Positions 11,580-22,669 of a stretch of 64,000 nt of DNA are shown one piece after another. The notes beneath the pieces are model-generated. The model saw only the letters and a program-made list of their open reading frames with translations, was not told the DNA's origin and did not search any database. The DNA comes from Lepeophtheirus salmonis (Eukaryota; Arthropoda; Copepoda; Siphonostomatoida; Caligidae). The position numbers and the translations under genes are program-made. Position 1 is the stretch's first letter; each line of letters begins with the position of its first letter. Where the stretch lies: assembly GCF_016086655.4 (NCBI RefSeq), contig NC_052139.2:2480001-2544000 (forward strand), written 5' to 3'.

Positions 11580-11680
11580 GGAACGACGTTGCTCAATGAA
11601 CAACGCATTTGTGAGAGTTTATTCTCTCAAACTCAATATACGTAGGTTCCCGCCCCGGTTGTTCCTAGAGAAGATTCCTA
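11580..11680 (+). repeat. tRNA-related short repeat (SINE-like), copy 1
   Basis: It has a tRNA-like plan. GGAACGA (11580-11586) can pair with TTGTTCC (11659-11665) as a 7-bp acceptor stem with one G-U. GTTGCTCAATGAACAACGC resembles an A box/D arm, GAGAGTTTATTCTCTC an anticodon-like hairpin, and GTAGGTTCCCGCCCC a B box/T arm. It continues with CCTAGAGAAGATTCCTAGG. The minus-strand element at 44652-44748 aligns over the whole length, including the TCCTAGAGAAG past the tRNA-like part. That makes a tRNA-derived SINE more likely than a functional tRNA. Anticodon not assigned. Confidence 0.5.
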
Positions 11681-11985
11681 GGGACGATGGAGTAAATGCC
11701 ATACTATAATGTTTAACTATACATAATTATTGCATGCCCATCTGACCAATTAAAGGAACATTTGAAAAAAACCAACAACCCTACTGTATCACCCAAAAGC
11801 TTGGTGATTGAAATTTCCTTACATCAATATATTTGTCTAAATAAATAACATCTATCAAACGGATCATTTATTAAGAAGTAAAATAACCATTCATCATTTA
11901 TATACTTTGAATACCAAAAGTGAAGTTTCTTTAATAAGTTTTATAATAGTTGAAATAAAAATAAATCTACAATTTTCCAATAGAG
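11681..11985. other. AT-rich non-coding stretch
   Basis: It contains the inverted match (about 11743-11765) to a tract inside the family B copy at 9361-9383. Nothing else is recognised. Confidence 0.3.
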
Positions 11986-11989
11986 GGCT

Positions 11990-12410
11990 CTTGTAATGTT
12001 GTATATGTGAGATCAGTTTACGCCAAATGTAGTTAGAAAGATAAGATTCCTTACTTAAAATCTTCTGGGATAGTTTTGTGATTACTTGACTCAGGGTTTT
12101 TATGGGATCTTCAAGGTGGAAATACTCCATATTTTACACTTTTTCTTCGATAAAGTCAAAAGGCAAGGCATGTGACTGAAAATGTAAATAGTACTTACGG
12201 TTCTGATGTTGAAAAAGACAATTAAGCACAATTTGGAATTCGTCCATTCCCTTTCCCGTAATTTTGATGTCAAAGATACACCACGCTCTGGAAGGTCAAT
12301 TGCCGAAAATGGGGATCAAATTATGAAAATTATTGAGTCCAACCGTATTGTATGTACTGTTTTGATGGAAAAGGAGATGAACATGAATGGAAAAACAAAT
12401 TAACCTCCCG
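11990..12410 (+). pseudogene. composite repeat with a mariner N-terminal fragment, copy 1
   Basis: The right part (12206-12403) encodes NFDVKDTPRSGRSIAENGDQ followed by IMKIIESNR. This is the linker between the two helix-turn-helix units of mariner transposases (FDVKD-PRSGRP-...-DQI--LIESNR). Upstream, out of frame, ENVNSTYGSDV resembles the preceding mariner block. The left part (11990-12130) is AT-rich and, together with the mariner part, recurs at 34345-34625. It ends in CCCGCCCCCCAAAA and an A-run (12416-12430). No catalytic region is present. Confidence 0.65.
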
Positions 12411-12466
12411 CCCCCCAAAAAAAAAAAAAAGAAAGAAAAGATAATGAATTTACGCCATATATATTA

Positions 12467-13018
12467 TTAGGTTGGGGAAATAGTAATTTCGTATTTCCTG
12501 CCCTTTTTTATAACTAAGTAAATCTTGTTTATAATTGTCATATCGGAGCATACAATAAAGTGATGTGAAGGTGTGAATGTAAACTACAAACGGGGTTAGA
12601 AAAGTATTGCGCTTGGCCGGTTCAGTTGTGAATTATCGTGCGTCGAGTATACAGGTGTCAAAGGAAAAAAATTGCCATATTTAACATTTTTACTTTCTGA
12701 AAGGAGAAAAAACATATTTTCTGAAGTGGATTGTGACTGGCCAGGAAAAATGGATCCCTTACGTCAATATCAAGCGTCAGAGAACGTGGTCGAAAGCCAA
12801 CGAAACGGCCCAGACCGTGGCCAAGCCAGGATTGACTTCCAGGAAGCTGTGTGTTTGGTGAGATTGTCCGGCAATAATCTACTATGAGCTCCTCCCCTAT
12901 GACCAAACGCTCAACTGCTCTAAACAATGAATTGGACCGTTTGAAGCTGGCGATAAAACAGAAGCGACCCTCATTGGTGAATAGGGGAGGAATCATGTTT
13001 CATCAAGACAACGCGAGT
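12467..13018 (+). pseudogene. mariner (DD34D) relic with 5' terminal repeat
   Basis: It starts TTAGGTTGGGGAAATAGTAA after a TA (12465-12466), closely resembling the Hsmar1/MADE1-type mariner end. The HTH region is missing. The frame at about 12715 onward gives LKWIVTGQEKWIPYVNIKRQ then RTWSKANETAQTVAKPGLTS, the block carrying the first catalytic acid (normally TGDEKW; here D is Q-E). A frame change then gives NNLLYELLPYDQTLN, and finally a GGIMFHQDNA block with the second catalytic aspartate (about 12985-13014). The sequence breaks off there; the third aspartate and 3' end are absent. Confidence 0.85.
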
Positions 13019-13599
13019 TATTTATTGTAGTCTTTATATTTTCTTTACCTGCAACCCAAGCATATATTCACTGTATGAAATATTATAAGATTAGATACAC
13101 TTTGTAAACTGTTGACAATATCTTCGAGGTAAGATAATTTTTTATTTTGGTAGTTGAAGATATTTTATGTATTTGGGAAAGGGATTATCTGTTCAGAACT
13201 TTGATATACCTTCACATTCAAAAGTTCGAGATATTTGGGTTTCAGGAATCTGACTTGAATCTGTATTTATTCAGAAGAGGTTTATGATCATTTCAATCTT
13301 AATTGAGCTAAATAATCTTTTTATGGTACAAATGCATTGACTAACAGCACTTACTCATAATAATAGCCGTAAATTCTAAGCACTTTTCCTTTGTAAAAAA
13401 AAAAAAAAAAAAAAAAAAAGACCGGAAAATTGCACATTTGAAGAAAGTTTTGGTGGACGGTAAATAAATCTATTCATAATAATGCTAGAGAGGTTAAATT
13501 GATATTAACAGATCAGGCGAGAGTTAGAAGATATAAATTGGTGGGATTTGTTCAAATCGAGTAAATGGAATCAAATTTATTCGAGAGAGCCAATATTTT
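13019..13599. other. AT-rich stretch with 25-bp A-run
   Basis: It includes an uninterrupted A25 at 13395-13419 followed by GACCGG, possibly the tail of an unrecognised retrotransposed copy. No gene recognised. Confidence 0.35.
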
Positions 13600-13952
13600 T
13601 AAGATATTTATGTTTTGGGCATAGAAATGTGGCCTCTTATCTACACGGACATGAACACCTTGGACTACTATGTGTCTGGGAAAGAGAGTCCAATAAACAT
13701 GCGTATAGCACTGTTGACTGCTTGAGGAAGTAGCCTAAATGGGCAAGGAGTTCTTCATTAAAGCCTGTGTAAGGTTGAGGGCCAGGTTGGAGCCTGTGTT
13801 TGAAGCTGGAGATGTTTGGATGCAGTGATTTACTTCACTATTGACCCTGTCATTTAAAAGTAGAGTATTTGTAAATTTGCTGAATATATTTTACGAAATA
13901 AGTTGTAAATTACATTATCTTTAAATTTTTCGGAATCCAAATCTCCACCCTG
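13600..13952 (+). pseudogene. ITm transposase 3' end with right terminal repeat
   Basis: The plus strand reads DMNTLDYYVSGKESNKHAYS then TVDCLRK. After a frameshift it continues MGKEFFIKACVRLRARLEPV before the stop at about 13830. This is the DLNPLDYYVWG-(third acid) to FR-R-E-V C-terminus of an ITm transposase. The non-coding tail runs to CTCCACCCTG (ends 13952) followed by TA. Its inverse, CAGGGTGGAGATTTGGATTC, matches the end seen at 58165, so this is one transposon family. The 5' two thirds are missing. Related copies: 14995-15330, 48945-49515, 57590-58165. Confidence 0.8.
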
Positions 13953-14994
13953 TATAATATATATGTGTGTACACACCATAATCTTAAATTACATCGATTC
14001 AAAGACCATGATTACCATAAAAAAGAAGCATAATGAAACATGACTTTGTAAAAAATAAAAAAAAGTGAATTTAACGGATATTAAACTACCTTTTCAGTCC
14101 ATAGCACACTCACAAACGTTTACTTTTTTTTCATCATTAAAGTATTATTGATATTATTGGCAATGCCATTAGCTTGAAGGTGAGCAAAATATACATTGAA
14201 TTTTGTAGATCCTCATTAAGGAAATCAATCATTAGACAAATACATAGATATATACATATTTGGCTTGATAATGGTATTCTTTTAGATATCCATAGTACAC
14301 AACTCATGGGTTCAATATCGATGATTTTCTTTATAGGCACAAAGTAATAGGTGAACAGAAACATTAAATGCTTAATTATAAGCATAAAATAAATAGAAAT
14401 ATTTAAAGAGAGCTTGGTTTTTTTTATAAATAAAAGATATGAAATGGATTAGTTTCAAAAAGTCATAATAATAAAATGTAGAGTTTTTACGGCAAGGGAA
14501 AGATCAAATAAGAAGTTGTTAAGGGATGGTTTTCATTTATGTTTATTAAGCCTAGGTATGTACAATATATATAACATAATCACTCCATACTGGAGATGAA
14601 TAAAATCCTCCGTATTCATTTCTACAAGTATAGACATTGTACATCAGTATATGATATCATAAAATTCATAATCAAATGAATTTTTTCTACTACATCGTTA
14701 AATAAGTTAATGGATTCAAAGAGCGTCTATATAATTAACCAAGGCATTTAACATTTCCTATGGTGGTTATATACGGCACAAACTCGATGTAAAACATGTA
14801 TTTTTTTCTCAAATCGTCCAAAAGCTCACTCAGAAGCTACAAATGACTGAACTGCTCTGACACATTTTATAATTTTAATACTATTTTGATGTCATACAAG
14901 AATTTTAAATTGATGCCGTTTGTCCCAAACGTTTTATTGAAACCAGATTTATTTCTGAACACCAACATTTTATTTCCCTTTATTTTTTGGGCAT
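13953..14994. other. AT-rich stretch without recognised genes
   Basis: An 82-codon minus frame at 14137-14385 has no recognisable features. The last 100 bases may be very degraded upstream transposase, but no motif can be read with confidence. Confidence 0.3.
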
Positions 14995-15330
14995 AGGAGC
15001 TCATCGCATCGGAAACCTTTCGACTACTATGTGTAAGGTGCCTTGAAGACATAATCCATTTGATGAGTACATAATACTTTTGACTTCTTGAGGTTTCTAT
15101 TCTTGAGGCAGTGGCCAATTTGGACAATGATTTCCCTCATCAAGGCGTTTGCCAGGTTCAAGGCCAGGTTGGAGGATGTGGTTGAAGCTAGATGATGTTG
15201 GTTTAAGTGATTCACTTCACTATAGACCCTGTCATGTAAGAGAAAAAGATAAGCGAATTGATGAATTAATTCTTGCTGAAATAATCCTTAGATTCATCGG
15301 ATTGAACATCCCCACCTTTTTGATTATACA
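14995..15330 (+). pseudogene. ITm transposase 3' end (same family as 13.6 kb)
   Basis: Read on the plus strand: KPFDYYV, then out of frame VHNTFDFLR, then SLIKAFARFKARLEDVVEAR just before the stop near 15211. This is the third-acid block plus the conserved C-terminal F-AR-E--VEA segment. A degraded right terminus, ATTGAACATCCCCACC (15301-15316), corresponds to the CACCCTG end of the sister copy. Minus-strand open frames across it are shadows. Confidence 0.7.
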
Positions 15331-16598
15331 TAATATATTATTTTTAGGTATACCACTGCTATAGTGGTACCAGAGTAGTGACACATTTAAAACATAAAGA
15401 AATTGGTCCCTTGATAACGTAACCCCCCAATTTATGAGATAGATCTAACCCCCTCAAAAAAGTTGCCGAACATTAAATAAAAATCTTGATTAGACTCAAG
15501 AATTGTTCTTAGAAAAATCTTGAAGCCTGGCTTCACCTGAGGATAATAAATTTATGTTTCAATGGTTCTAATATCAAAAACAAATGACTTCATTTACTGT
15601 TAAATAGTGTTTGTTGGAAGATTTTAAGACAGCTGTATTGAAATGGATGTCCTTTGAAAATATTTAAGGAGTTATTTTGTTCTATATGTGTCATGAAGAA
15701 CAATTTTACAAAATAGAATTTGTAAACTTTCAAATTAACAATAATTAATTTAATAACAAGATATTTATAATTCAGAGGATATTTTTCCATTTCCATAACA
15801 GAGCCCTGTTTTTTTGTCTTAAGGTGAAAAAGAAAGTTTAAAATCCTTTTTTACTATAAATGACATTTATTGATGGGGAATGGACATCTTAAAAGTAGAA
15901 TATTTAGAAAAAATTACGATTGGTTCCCTGAAAACATAAACATTTTACTTAAATAAAAGTGTCACACAAATAACTAATTTTTTACAGCATACGTATAAAA
16001 ATGTTTGTTATTTTTTCTATTGGTTAAAGAAAGTTAAATTATGTTTATTGGTTTGTAAAAATGAAAAACATTGTATAATTGAGGCCATCTTCAAATAGTT
16101 TTATTTTAATGGTTATCTACGTATCTTAATATATCTATTGATCTTTGCAAATAAAATATTTAAATGTAGGGAGTTTAAAGTTTGCAGTATCCCATTCCAA
16201 GAAACAATCTATGCAAAAATGAACTTTGCAAAAAAAATAAAATGATTTTATGTTGCAGTGGACATTTGGTTTTCTCTTTAGTTTATAAAAGTGAAAATAG
16301 CAGACTTTGGACCTCGTTTTTGTCCTCCAATTTAAAAAAATTATAATTCTCCTTTAAATTACAGTTTCTTACATTTAAGTATGTATGTAAATGTTTTTTC
16401 TTTGGCCTGGCGTCACAGAATGACTTTTTTTCTTTGTTTCTTCGCTGTTACGCGCGTATACACTGTAATTAGTCAATATAGTTTTTTTTCTTTCTCTTGT
16501 GTCTAATGACTAGTAAATAATAGGTTCTGTTAAAAAAACAATCCTCTTCGGAAAAAAACAATAACACTGTGTCTATAATTTCTTTTTTTCATGACAAT
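15331..16598. other. AT-rich stretch without recognised genes
   Basis: No motifs, splice-bounded frames or repeat ends recognised. Several A/T homopolymer runs. Confidence 0.35.
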
Positions 16599-17116
16599 TA
16601 GTGTTGAGACTTGATCCAAGACCAAACTTTTTCCCCGGTTTGGTCTTAAGTTATTTTTTTAGACCGATTGGGACCGAAATTTTGGCCCAGACCAGCCTTT
16701 CAGACATTAGACCGAAATTAAACGTTTTTAAATTGTGGACCATATTTTCGGTACGAATTTTTATGAACCGATCCTTCCCTATCCGTCTGATTATTGAATG
16801 ATAAAAAAATGATTTATTCAACATATTTAATTCAAATGACGTAATTGTAGGTCATTGTTCACAATTTTAAAACATAACGGACGTCATTAACAATTTATCT
16901 ATAGAATCAATATGGATAGAGTTCGAAATGAGACGGGTCTGTACCGATTATTTATGTGATTGAACCTTACCAAATTTTTCTTTGTAACGGATCAAGACCA
17001 AATTTTTATTGTGGAACGGTATAGACCGGACTTAACAAAGGATTCAATGAGTTGGGGTCACAGAAACATACCGGTCTCTCGCCAGTCTAGGGTTTTCAAA
17101 CCGAAACCCAACACTA
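16599..17116 (+). repeat. repeat family B, copy 2 (best preserved)
   Basis: 518 bp, non-coding, with inverted ends TAGTGTTGAGAC (16599) and ACCCAACACTA (ends 17116). Inner terminal words are GGTCTTAAG and GACCGGACTTAAC. The centre has GACGTCAT (16880-16887), a CRE-like half-palindrome that family A also has. The ends are the same as family A ends, so A and B probably used the same transposase. The 8-bp flanks match poorly (ATGACAAT against ATAAATAA), so a target duplication cannot be claimed here. Confidence 0.75.
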
Positions 17117-17463
17117 ATAAATAACCATTCACTTCATTTCTTATTAAAAAAGTGGCTAGATAAATATTGATATATGCTCATAATTATTAAATAATTTTCT
17201 GCTAATAAAAATATTATTTGTTATTTAACAAATTTGTAATTCATGAATTCATATTCCCAAAAGCTCGATTTTAGTTTAGGGATCCACATTTAATCGTTGA
17301 AATGATCTTCCATCCATGTCTAAATATTTAACAAAATAGTGAAACCCTACATTATTGTAGTCAAAAAGTGTAAAAACTACATGCAATGAGTACCTAGAGG
17401 TTAGATCATGTAAATCTTTAACTGCATTCTGATCAGTAAAGGAAGCCAGTATAGGTTTAAAAG
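17117..17463. other. AT-rich non-coding stretch
   Basis: No feature recognised between the family B element and the next transposase relic. Confidence 0.35.
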
Positions 17464-18190
17464 TTAATTTACAACTTCTAGTAGTACAAAATAAAAATAA
17501 AAACAGTTAATGTGTCTGCCATCTTTGCCAATTATTCTCTCAATACGAACCCTAAAGGATTTGTAGCTCTTGATCACGTCCGCGGGAAAGACATTCCCAA
17601 GTACTTGATGATGGAGGCCTTCAAGAAGTCGATGCTTATGTGTGAATTGAAAGAGTCCTGACTCTCTAACTCACGATAAAGGAATCAATCCATGATATTC
17701 ATATCGGTTAAGATAGAGGGATATTTCTGGGGGTCCAAAAAGGACACCTTCTCTTCTTTCAACAAGTTTTGGGTCTTGCAGGAGTTCTAAAAAGAGTGGA
17801 GTCTTGTTGAAACAGGAACTTGACACCATTAGCCTCAGCTTTCATCCAAGGTATCAGTGGGTGAGGCAGGAGTTCACAGTACCTGTCGGCACCCACACTC
17901 TCCTATGGCTCAAAGAATATGGGGAAATTACAATGCCGTTGCTCCCAATGATCCAAAGGTTATGGTGCTGGCTGGAAACTTGGTTTTGAAGACGTGGGGG
18001 ACATTAGCTCTGTCATTCTGGATGTTGTGGTATCTGTCGACGGTCTTTTGTTTCTCATCCGAATAAAAGATGATTCGGTTACCATGTGAGTTCCAATCGT
18101 TCAGCAATTTTCTTCCGTGAGCAGCCTGGGTCACCAGTCTTCCATATGGGTTAAAGTTTCAGCCGGATAGATCCTAGTCTATGGTCACAT
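17464..18190 (-). pseudogene. ITm transposase relic with first and second acids and C-terminus
   Basis: Read leftwards. About 18134-17928 encodes NRIIFYSDEKQKTVDRYHNI then QNDR, the block with the first catalytic aspartate (YSDEK), followed by FKTKFPASTITFGSLG. The next stretch corresponds to VEFLFQQDSTPL-type sequence with the second aspartate (17760-17830, frame broken). The third-acid PDLNPLDY block is not readable; the C-terminus KSYKSFRVRIERIIGKDGRH is clear, with the stop at 17464-17466. The HTH region is missing or degraded beyond 18140. Same family as 5670-6000. Confidence 0.8.
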
Positions 18191-18250
18191 CATAAAATTC
18201 AATTTTGAATCCGTTAATCATACAAAATCATTCTGATCTCAAAGACCAAC
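18185..18250 (+). repeat. tract shared with the orphan frame at 1.05 kb
   Basis: TTTTGAATCCGTTAAT and ACAAAATCA are found both here and at about 1060-1090. The matches continue on both sides apart from an indel of about 28 bases (ATCTCAA after it in both). Here it lies just upstream of a dead transposase, so it may be the 5' leader of that transposon. Confidence 0.45.
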
Positions 18251-19569
18251 CAGAAGTACCATACCAATGAAAGTGCATGTAAATTATTTTTCTTTTAAAT
18301 TTTAAATGTGCTGTAAATACTTATATTTTTTCAAAAATATAGAATTAATAAAGGTTTTTTGCAGGGTTGCCAAATCTGCGGTCCGTTTAATGTTTAAGTG
18401 CGTCCCACTACTCATTATCTCTTCAAGTAGTATTTTATTCAAAATTGTCGCAATATCATCAAAATGCGTAGAATACGTACCAACATTGAAAAATAATTCT
18501 TAAATAAAGGAATTTTGAAAAATTATCCCTCTGAAAGAAAAAATAGCCGGACAATTTTTTTAAATCCCCCCCAAAAAAAAAAAAAACCAATATCGTTTTT
18601 TCTCTGGTTTGTTTACTAGAGACCATAAATTATTTATTTCTCTTGTCAAACCATCATGCTTTCATGGTTAATACATTAGGTACACGTTTTACATTTGTAC
18701 CCATGAGTCTAAGTACAATAAAAATTCCTTATCTTGGATCAAATACGCTACGTATAAACTCATAAAAATCTATTTTCGTTTTATTCAACCCCTCTGTACG
18801 TTCTTTGATATATTTATACCTATGTAGCCATAAATAAAATAATTATTTGTATCTATATATATATATAATTGAATATAACTATGTATCTCTATGTATATCA
18901 ATGGGTGAAGACAATAAAGAGAAAATAGCTAAATAGCTGGATATAAAGTGAAATAAAATCAAGTTGTATTTATTAGTTTTTATTTTATTTTTTTTAGGAA
19001 GCTGCACTCCACCCAAAAAAATATCCAATTGAGTAAATTTTTATTGGGAGTCTGTTTTGGAATATTTAATTGACCCATATCTTACTGTGGGTTTTTTTAA
19101 TATCAATGGATGAGGCTTTTTATTTATATCTTAATTTGAGATTATTTTATTATTATACTTTTCTTAAAAAATACTTTTTTTTTTGACACAAAATCATTTT
19201 TTTTTAAACAGTAATTCTCGTATAGGAATGAATGTATGTATAAAAATCATTATCAATACTCAATCCTGCCTCAAATCCCAAACTATTTGTAAATAAAACA
19301 AAGTTTAGTAAAATATACAAAATGCATACCTGTATCTTCATTTTAGTATTACGCTAACAGTTTTTAATCAATTTAAAGAAAAGTTAACACAGTTTTATTA
19401 GACGCAAACATTGTTTGTTTAAGAAATGAATCACCAAAGTGTTTCCTTTCACAGAATTAGTATCATAATAATGTCATTGGATCTGAGGAATTAATACAAC
19501 AGATTCGACCTGTGATTTGTACTTTAGTTTTGATTTACTATTTTGGTGATCTAAGCTTTTAATCATATA
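18251..19569. other. AT-rich stretch without recognised genes
   Basis: It has an A-run at about 18572-18585, a TA repeat near 18856-18867 and T-runs around 18984 and 19175. No coding or repeat structure recognised. Confidence 0.35.
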
Positions 19570-20228
19570 CAGAGTGTCAATCATATACTTTTATTATCAT
19601 TTAACTACGATTTTATCCCCTTTATTTCTAATGACGAAGTTTCATTACGCAACCAAATGACAGCTCAAATAAGAATAAATAAGTTTTATTCTATTCCGTG
19701 TCTCTAAGTGTAAAAGTGTTGAAGCAACAACAAAAAAGACAGAGCGTATGTTATCTCCTCTGCAACCATGTTAGACCATTGCCATATCCATCCTAACTGT
19801 TGTAAACATAAATAAGTCTTTTACAGCCTATTTAACCAAGAAGAATCAAAACTTTTGCAGCAACAATATGATAGACTTCTAGTTTGCCTCCATATGCCCC
19901 TCTTCCAGCCCTGATCTCAACAATCTTTGCAGTCTGGAGAGTCTTGAAAAAGAATGCTGTCAATACCGCACCTGCCATCCAAATTTGGAATCATGACAGT
20001 ATGGCACGCCATGGACACGACCTTCATCATCAAGAGCACACAATTTGTTTTCCAGCTTTCAAAGGATTTTTTTCCTTGTGAAGTAGTACATATCAAATAA
20101 AAAAATTTAGCTAAATATAGTATTTAAGCATATCAGAAATTGGTTTTGAGTGGTCTTTTATTGATTCCATAAAAATCAAGTTTGTCGTAATTTAGCCATT
20201 CTATTGCAAGTTTTGTGTCCCCACTCTG
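19570..20228 (+). mobile_element. ITm element remnant flanked by TA, with transposase C-terminus
   Basis: CAGAGTG at 19570 follows TA (19568-19569), and CACTCTG ends at 20228 before TA (20229-20230). That gives 7-bp inverted ends and a TA target pair, as expected for the superfamily. Inside, about 19890-20080 gives SSPDLNNLCSLESLEKEC then CHPNLES and WTRPSSSRAHNLFSSFQR. This is the third-acid block (SPDLN) and C-terminal F-R segment in broken frames. The rest of the transposase is lost, so this 659-bp copy looks like an internal-deletion derivative. Inner terminal sequences differ, so the left end is less certain than the right. Confidence 0.6.
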
Positions 20229-20230
20229 TA

Positions 20231-20634
20231 AGTTAACCATCTACAGATCAGCTGAATTATACAATTGGATCCACCCTTAAGGCGAACTTTGATATTCCAT
20301 GATAAATGTATAGCAGAGGGTCGACAACTTTTTATACGTACTTACATTGCGTGTCAATTTTCAATTGAATTTTTTTTTCAAAATTATATTTGTTTGATGT
20401 AACTTTCTTTTGATTTTTGAATAACATATTCTATTCACAATACAATTCATTATGTGGGGAAAAAAATTATGAATGTTGATAATCACATCCACTTCTGCAT
20501 CACAATATTTTTTTGATATATGATACATTTCTAATATAAATATTCTCTTAACCATTTAACGACGAATAGTGAAAAAAAATACTGAAAGTAAGGCTATACT
20601 TCTTTTTTATATTATTTGTGCATGTAGAAGAATA
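20231..20634. other. AT-rich non-coding stretch
   Basis: A 64-codon minus frame (20361-20555) lacks any recognisable feature. No repeats recognised. Confidence 0.35.
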
Positions 20635-20642
20635 ACTATGAG

Positions 20643-20882
20643 TACTGCTGTGGAAGTCCTTATTTATTCGGTCAAGCCCAGTCTAGTGTTTGGAGCAATC
20701 CTATCGGTCTTTGGGACCGCTCCTTAATACTGTCGGTCCTTCGGACTGTTGATTAATAAAAGAGGAAATAAAGTTGAGTGACAGTTATCAAGGAACGAAC
20801 TTTATAAATTTTTTGAATGAACTGGACCGGACTGAGAGACAGTAGGGGTCGTGAGTCTTAAATAAGGATGGACCCAACCCTA
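20643..20882 (-). repeat. repeat family A, copy 3, with 7/8 target duplication
   Basis: 240 bp, in the opposite orientation to copy 1. Ends TACTGCTG (20643) and CAACCCTA (ends 20882). Flanks ACTATGAG (20635-20642) and ACTATAAG (20883-20890) match at 7 of 8 bases, as expected for an 8-bp target-site duplication. The interior holds GGTCCTTCGGACTG and GACCGGACTGA words typical of the family. Confidence 0.8.
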
Positions 20883-20890
20883 ACTATAAG

Positions 20891-22669
20891 TGAAATCCCC
20901 CCCCCTCAAAGTATATATATAATTTGCATCCTTGATTTTCAAACATGCCATATCATTGATATTGTTCAAATGGCTATGCCTAGATGTCACATCTAACCGA
21001 GAATATAAAATTATACTCAAGTTAATATTTTTTATTGAATAATATGAATTTCAATTATTATTAAAATATTTAACTATAAATTGGCAATGAGTGTAGCAGC
21101 TTCTCTCTATGATTGAAAGCACACCGAAGAAAGTATCTTTTTTTTTTTTTTTTTAAGTATTGTATTTGCATATATGTTCTCGGATTATCCGCATGATAGA
21201 AATATTGCATCTATATTTTTAAATTAAAAAGGGTTATAGAGCCATAATTAATGATAAAATTTATAGTGTGTTGCTTACCTTTATAGTATTTTATATTCAA
21301 TCTTTGTAGGCATGGATCTAGGCATTTTTTGGAACTAAGTATACACGGATAGTTGACTTTCAGACTCGGGTAAACCAGGCATTTTAATACCCGAGAGTAA
21401 TTTGTAGCTACGTATATAGTCTTAATTACATAAAATCAGAGATATGTACTTAGATACAGAATAATGGACTAATATAATTAAGTTATCGAGGAGGGATGGA
21501 CATTGGCGCCACAACAAAGGAAGAATGTTAGCCCCTCACTTTTTGAAAGATAATAGCAATGAAAAGTTGTGTAGTTATATTGGCATCAATATTATGATGT
21601 TTGTTATTTTCCTGTAACTACAACCCCCCACCCCCTCCACTTTTGGATTGGTTACTGAGAGACAATGGTGAATGAGAATGTAGGAAAAAAAAACAATTTA
21701 CGGTATACAAAGTATTTCTTCCAAGTTTTTGATGACATCACAGAAAACAATGGTCTTATTAGTGCATGAGTACTCATAAAAAAAGGGAAAGATTTAAAAT
21801 TACTCGTCAATAGTAATGGATATATGACAAATGACAGGTTAACAATGGGTACCAACCTACATATATGTAAAAAAGGATCTCAATCCTTTTTTAAAAAAAT
21901 TTGACTAACTTACGAGTATTTAGCAGCAGAGTACTCATTTTTGAGGTCATTCTTTTCGGTTAAGTTCTGGGTACGTTTATTATGTGGACATGTCCAAAAA
22001 TCTTATACGTACATTGGTTTGATAATTCCATGTATGCGTGTTCTTTGATATTTTTTTTAATATGAACAAGACATTACATCGTTTTTTCTTAATTACAGCA
22101 AGTGTTTGCAAAAAATATATATATGTATGTTTTTTTATAGTTTTTAATGGTGTTGTAATTAAGATCTTAATTCAGGAGTGAGGGGAAGAGAGAGGGGGGA
22201 GGGACCACCACCCCTACTATTGGTACATCCTCCACCACAACAAAAGATGATTAGAAAAAAAAATAATACAAATTTTTCATGAAGTAATAGTATAATAAAA
22301 AAATATAAGAAAATTTCCGTTTTTAGACATTTCCCACAATTTTTAAAGCTTTTTGATTAATAGACACTAATTTAATTTACTTAAGGTTTTTGTATTGAAT
22401 ATTTATATTTTTTAGTATCGTCATAAAACTAAATGTTTCCTTTTCCTTTTTCGCAAAAAAAGGAAAAAAAGAATGGCATATGTCGTTATTGCTGGAAAAG
22501 TTACAACTTTTCAGATAATATATACTTTGTTTTAATGAGTAGCAATAAGGTAAAACATATTTTGATCTTCAAAAATGAATATCAATGTACCTCAATCCTC
22601 AACTTAAAGTTATCCTTAAATACTTTATAAAATTGTTCTTAATGTACAAATAATCAAATTATAGATATA
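20891..22669. other. AT-rich stretch with purine/pyrimidine tracts
   Basis: It includes C-runs near 20897 and 21620-21640, a T17 run at 21138-21154 and a G-rich purine tract at about 22174-22202. Open frames at 21652-21855 (minus) and 22433-22630 (plus) have no recognisable features. Confidence 0.35.

Noticed and set aside
11580..11665. Functional tRNA gene
   Set aside because: The acceptor stem is good, but the D and anticodon arms are irregular and a second copy shares the non-tRNA tail, favouring a SINE-like repeat.
12658..12996. 112-codon minus frame
   Set aside because: Antisense shadow of the mariner relic, whose catalytic blocks read on the plus strand.
15027..15215. Minus frame resembling the 49.3-kb minus frame
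   Set aside because: The apparent protein similarity arises because both are antisense to copies of the same ITm C-terminus.
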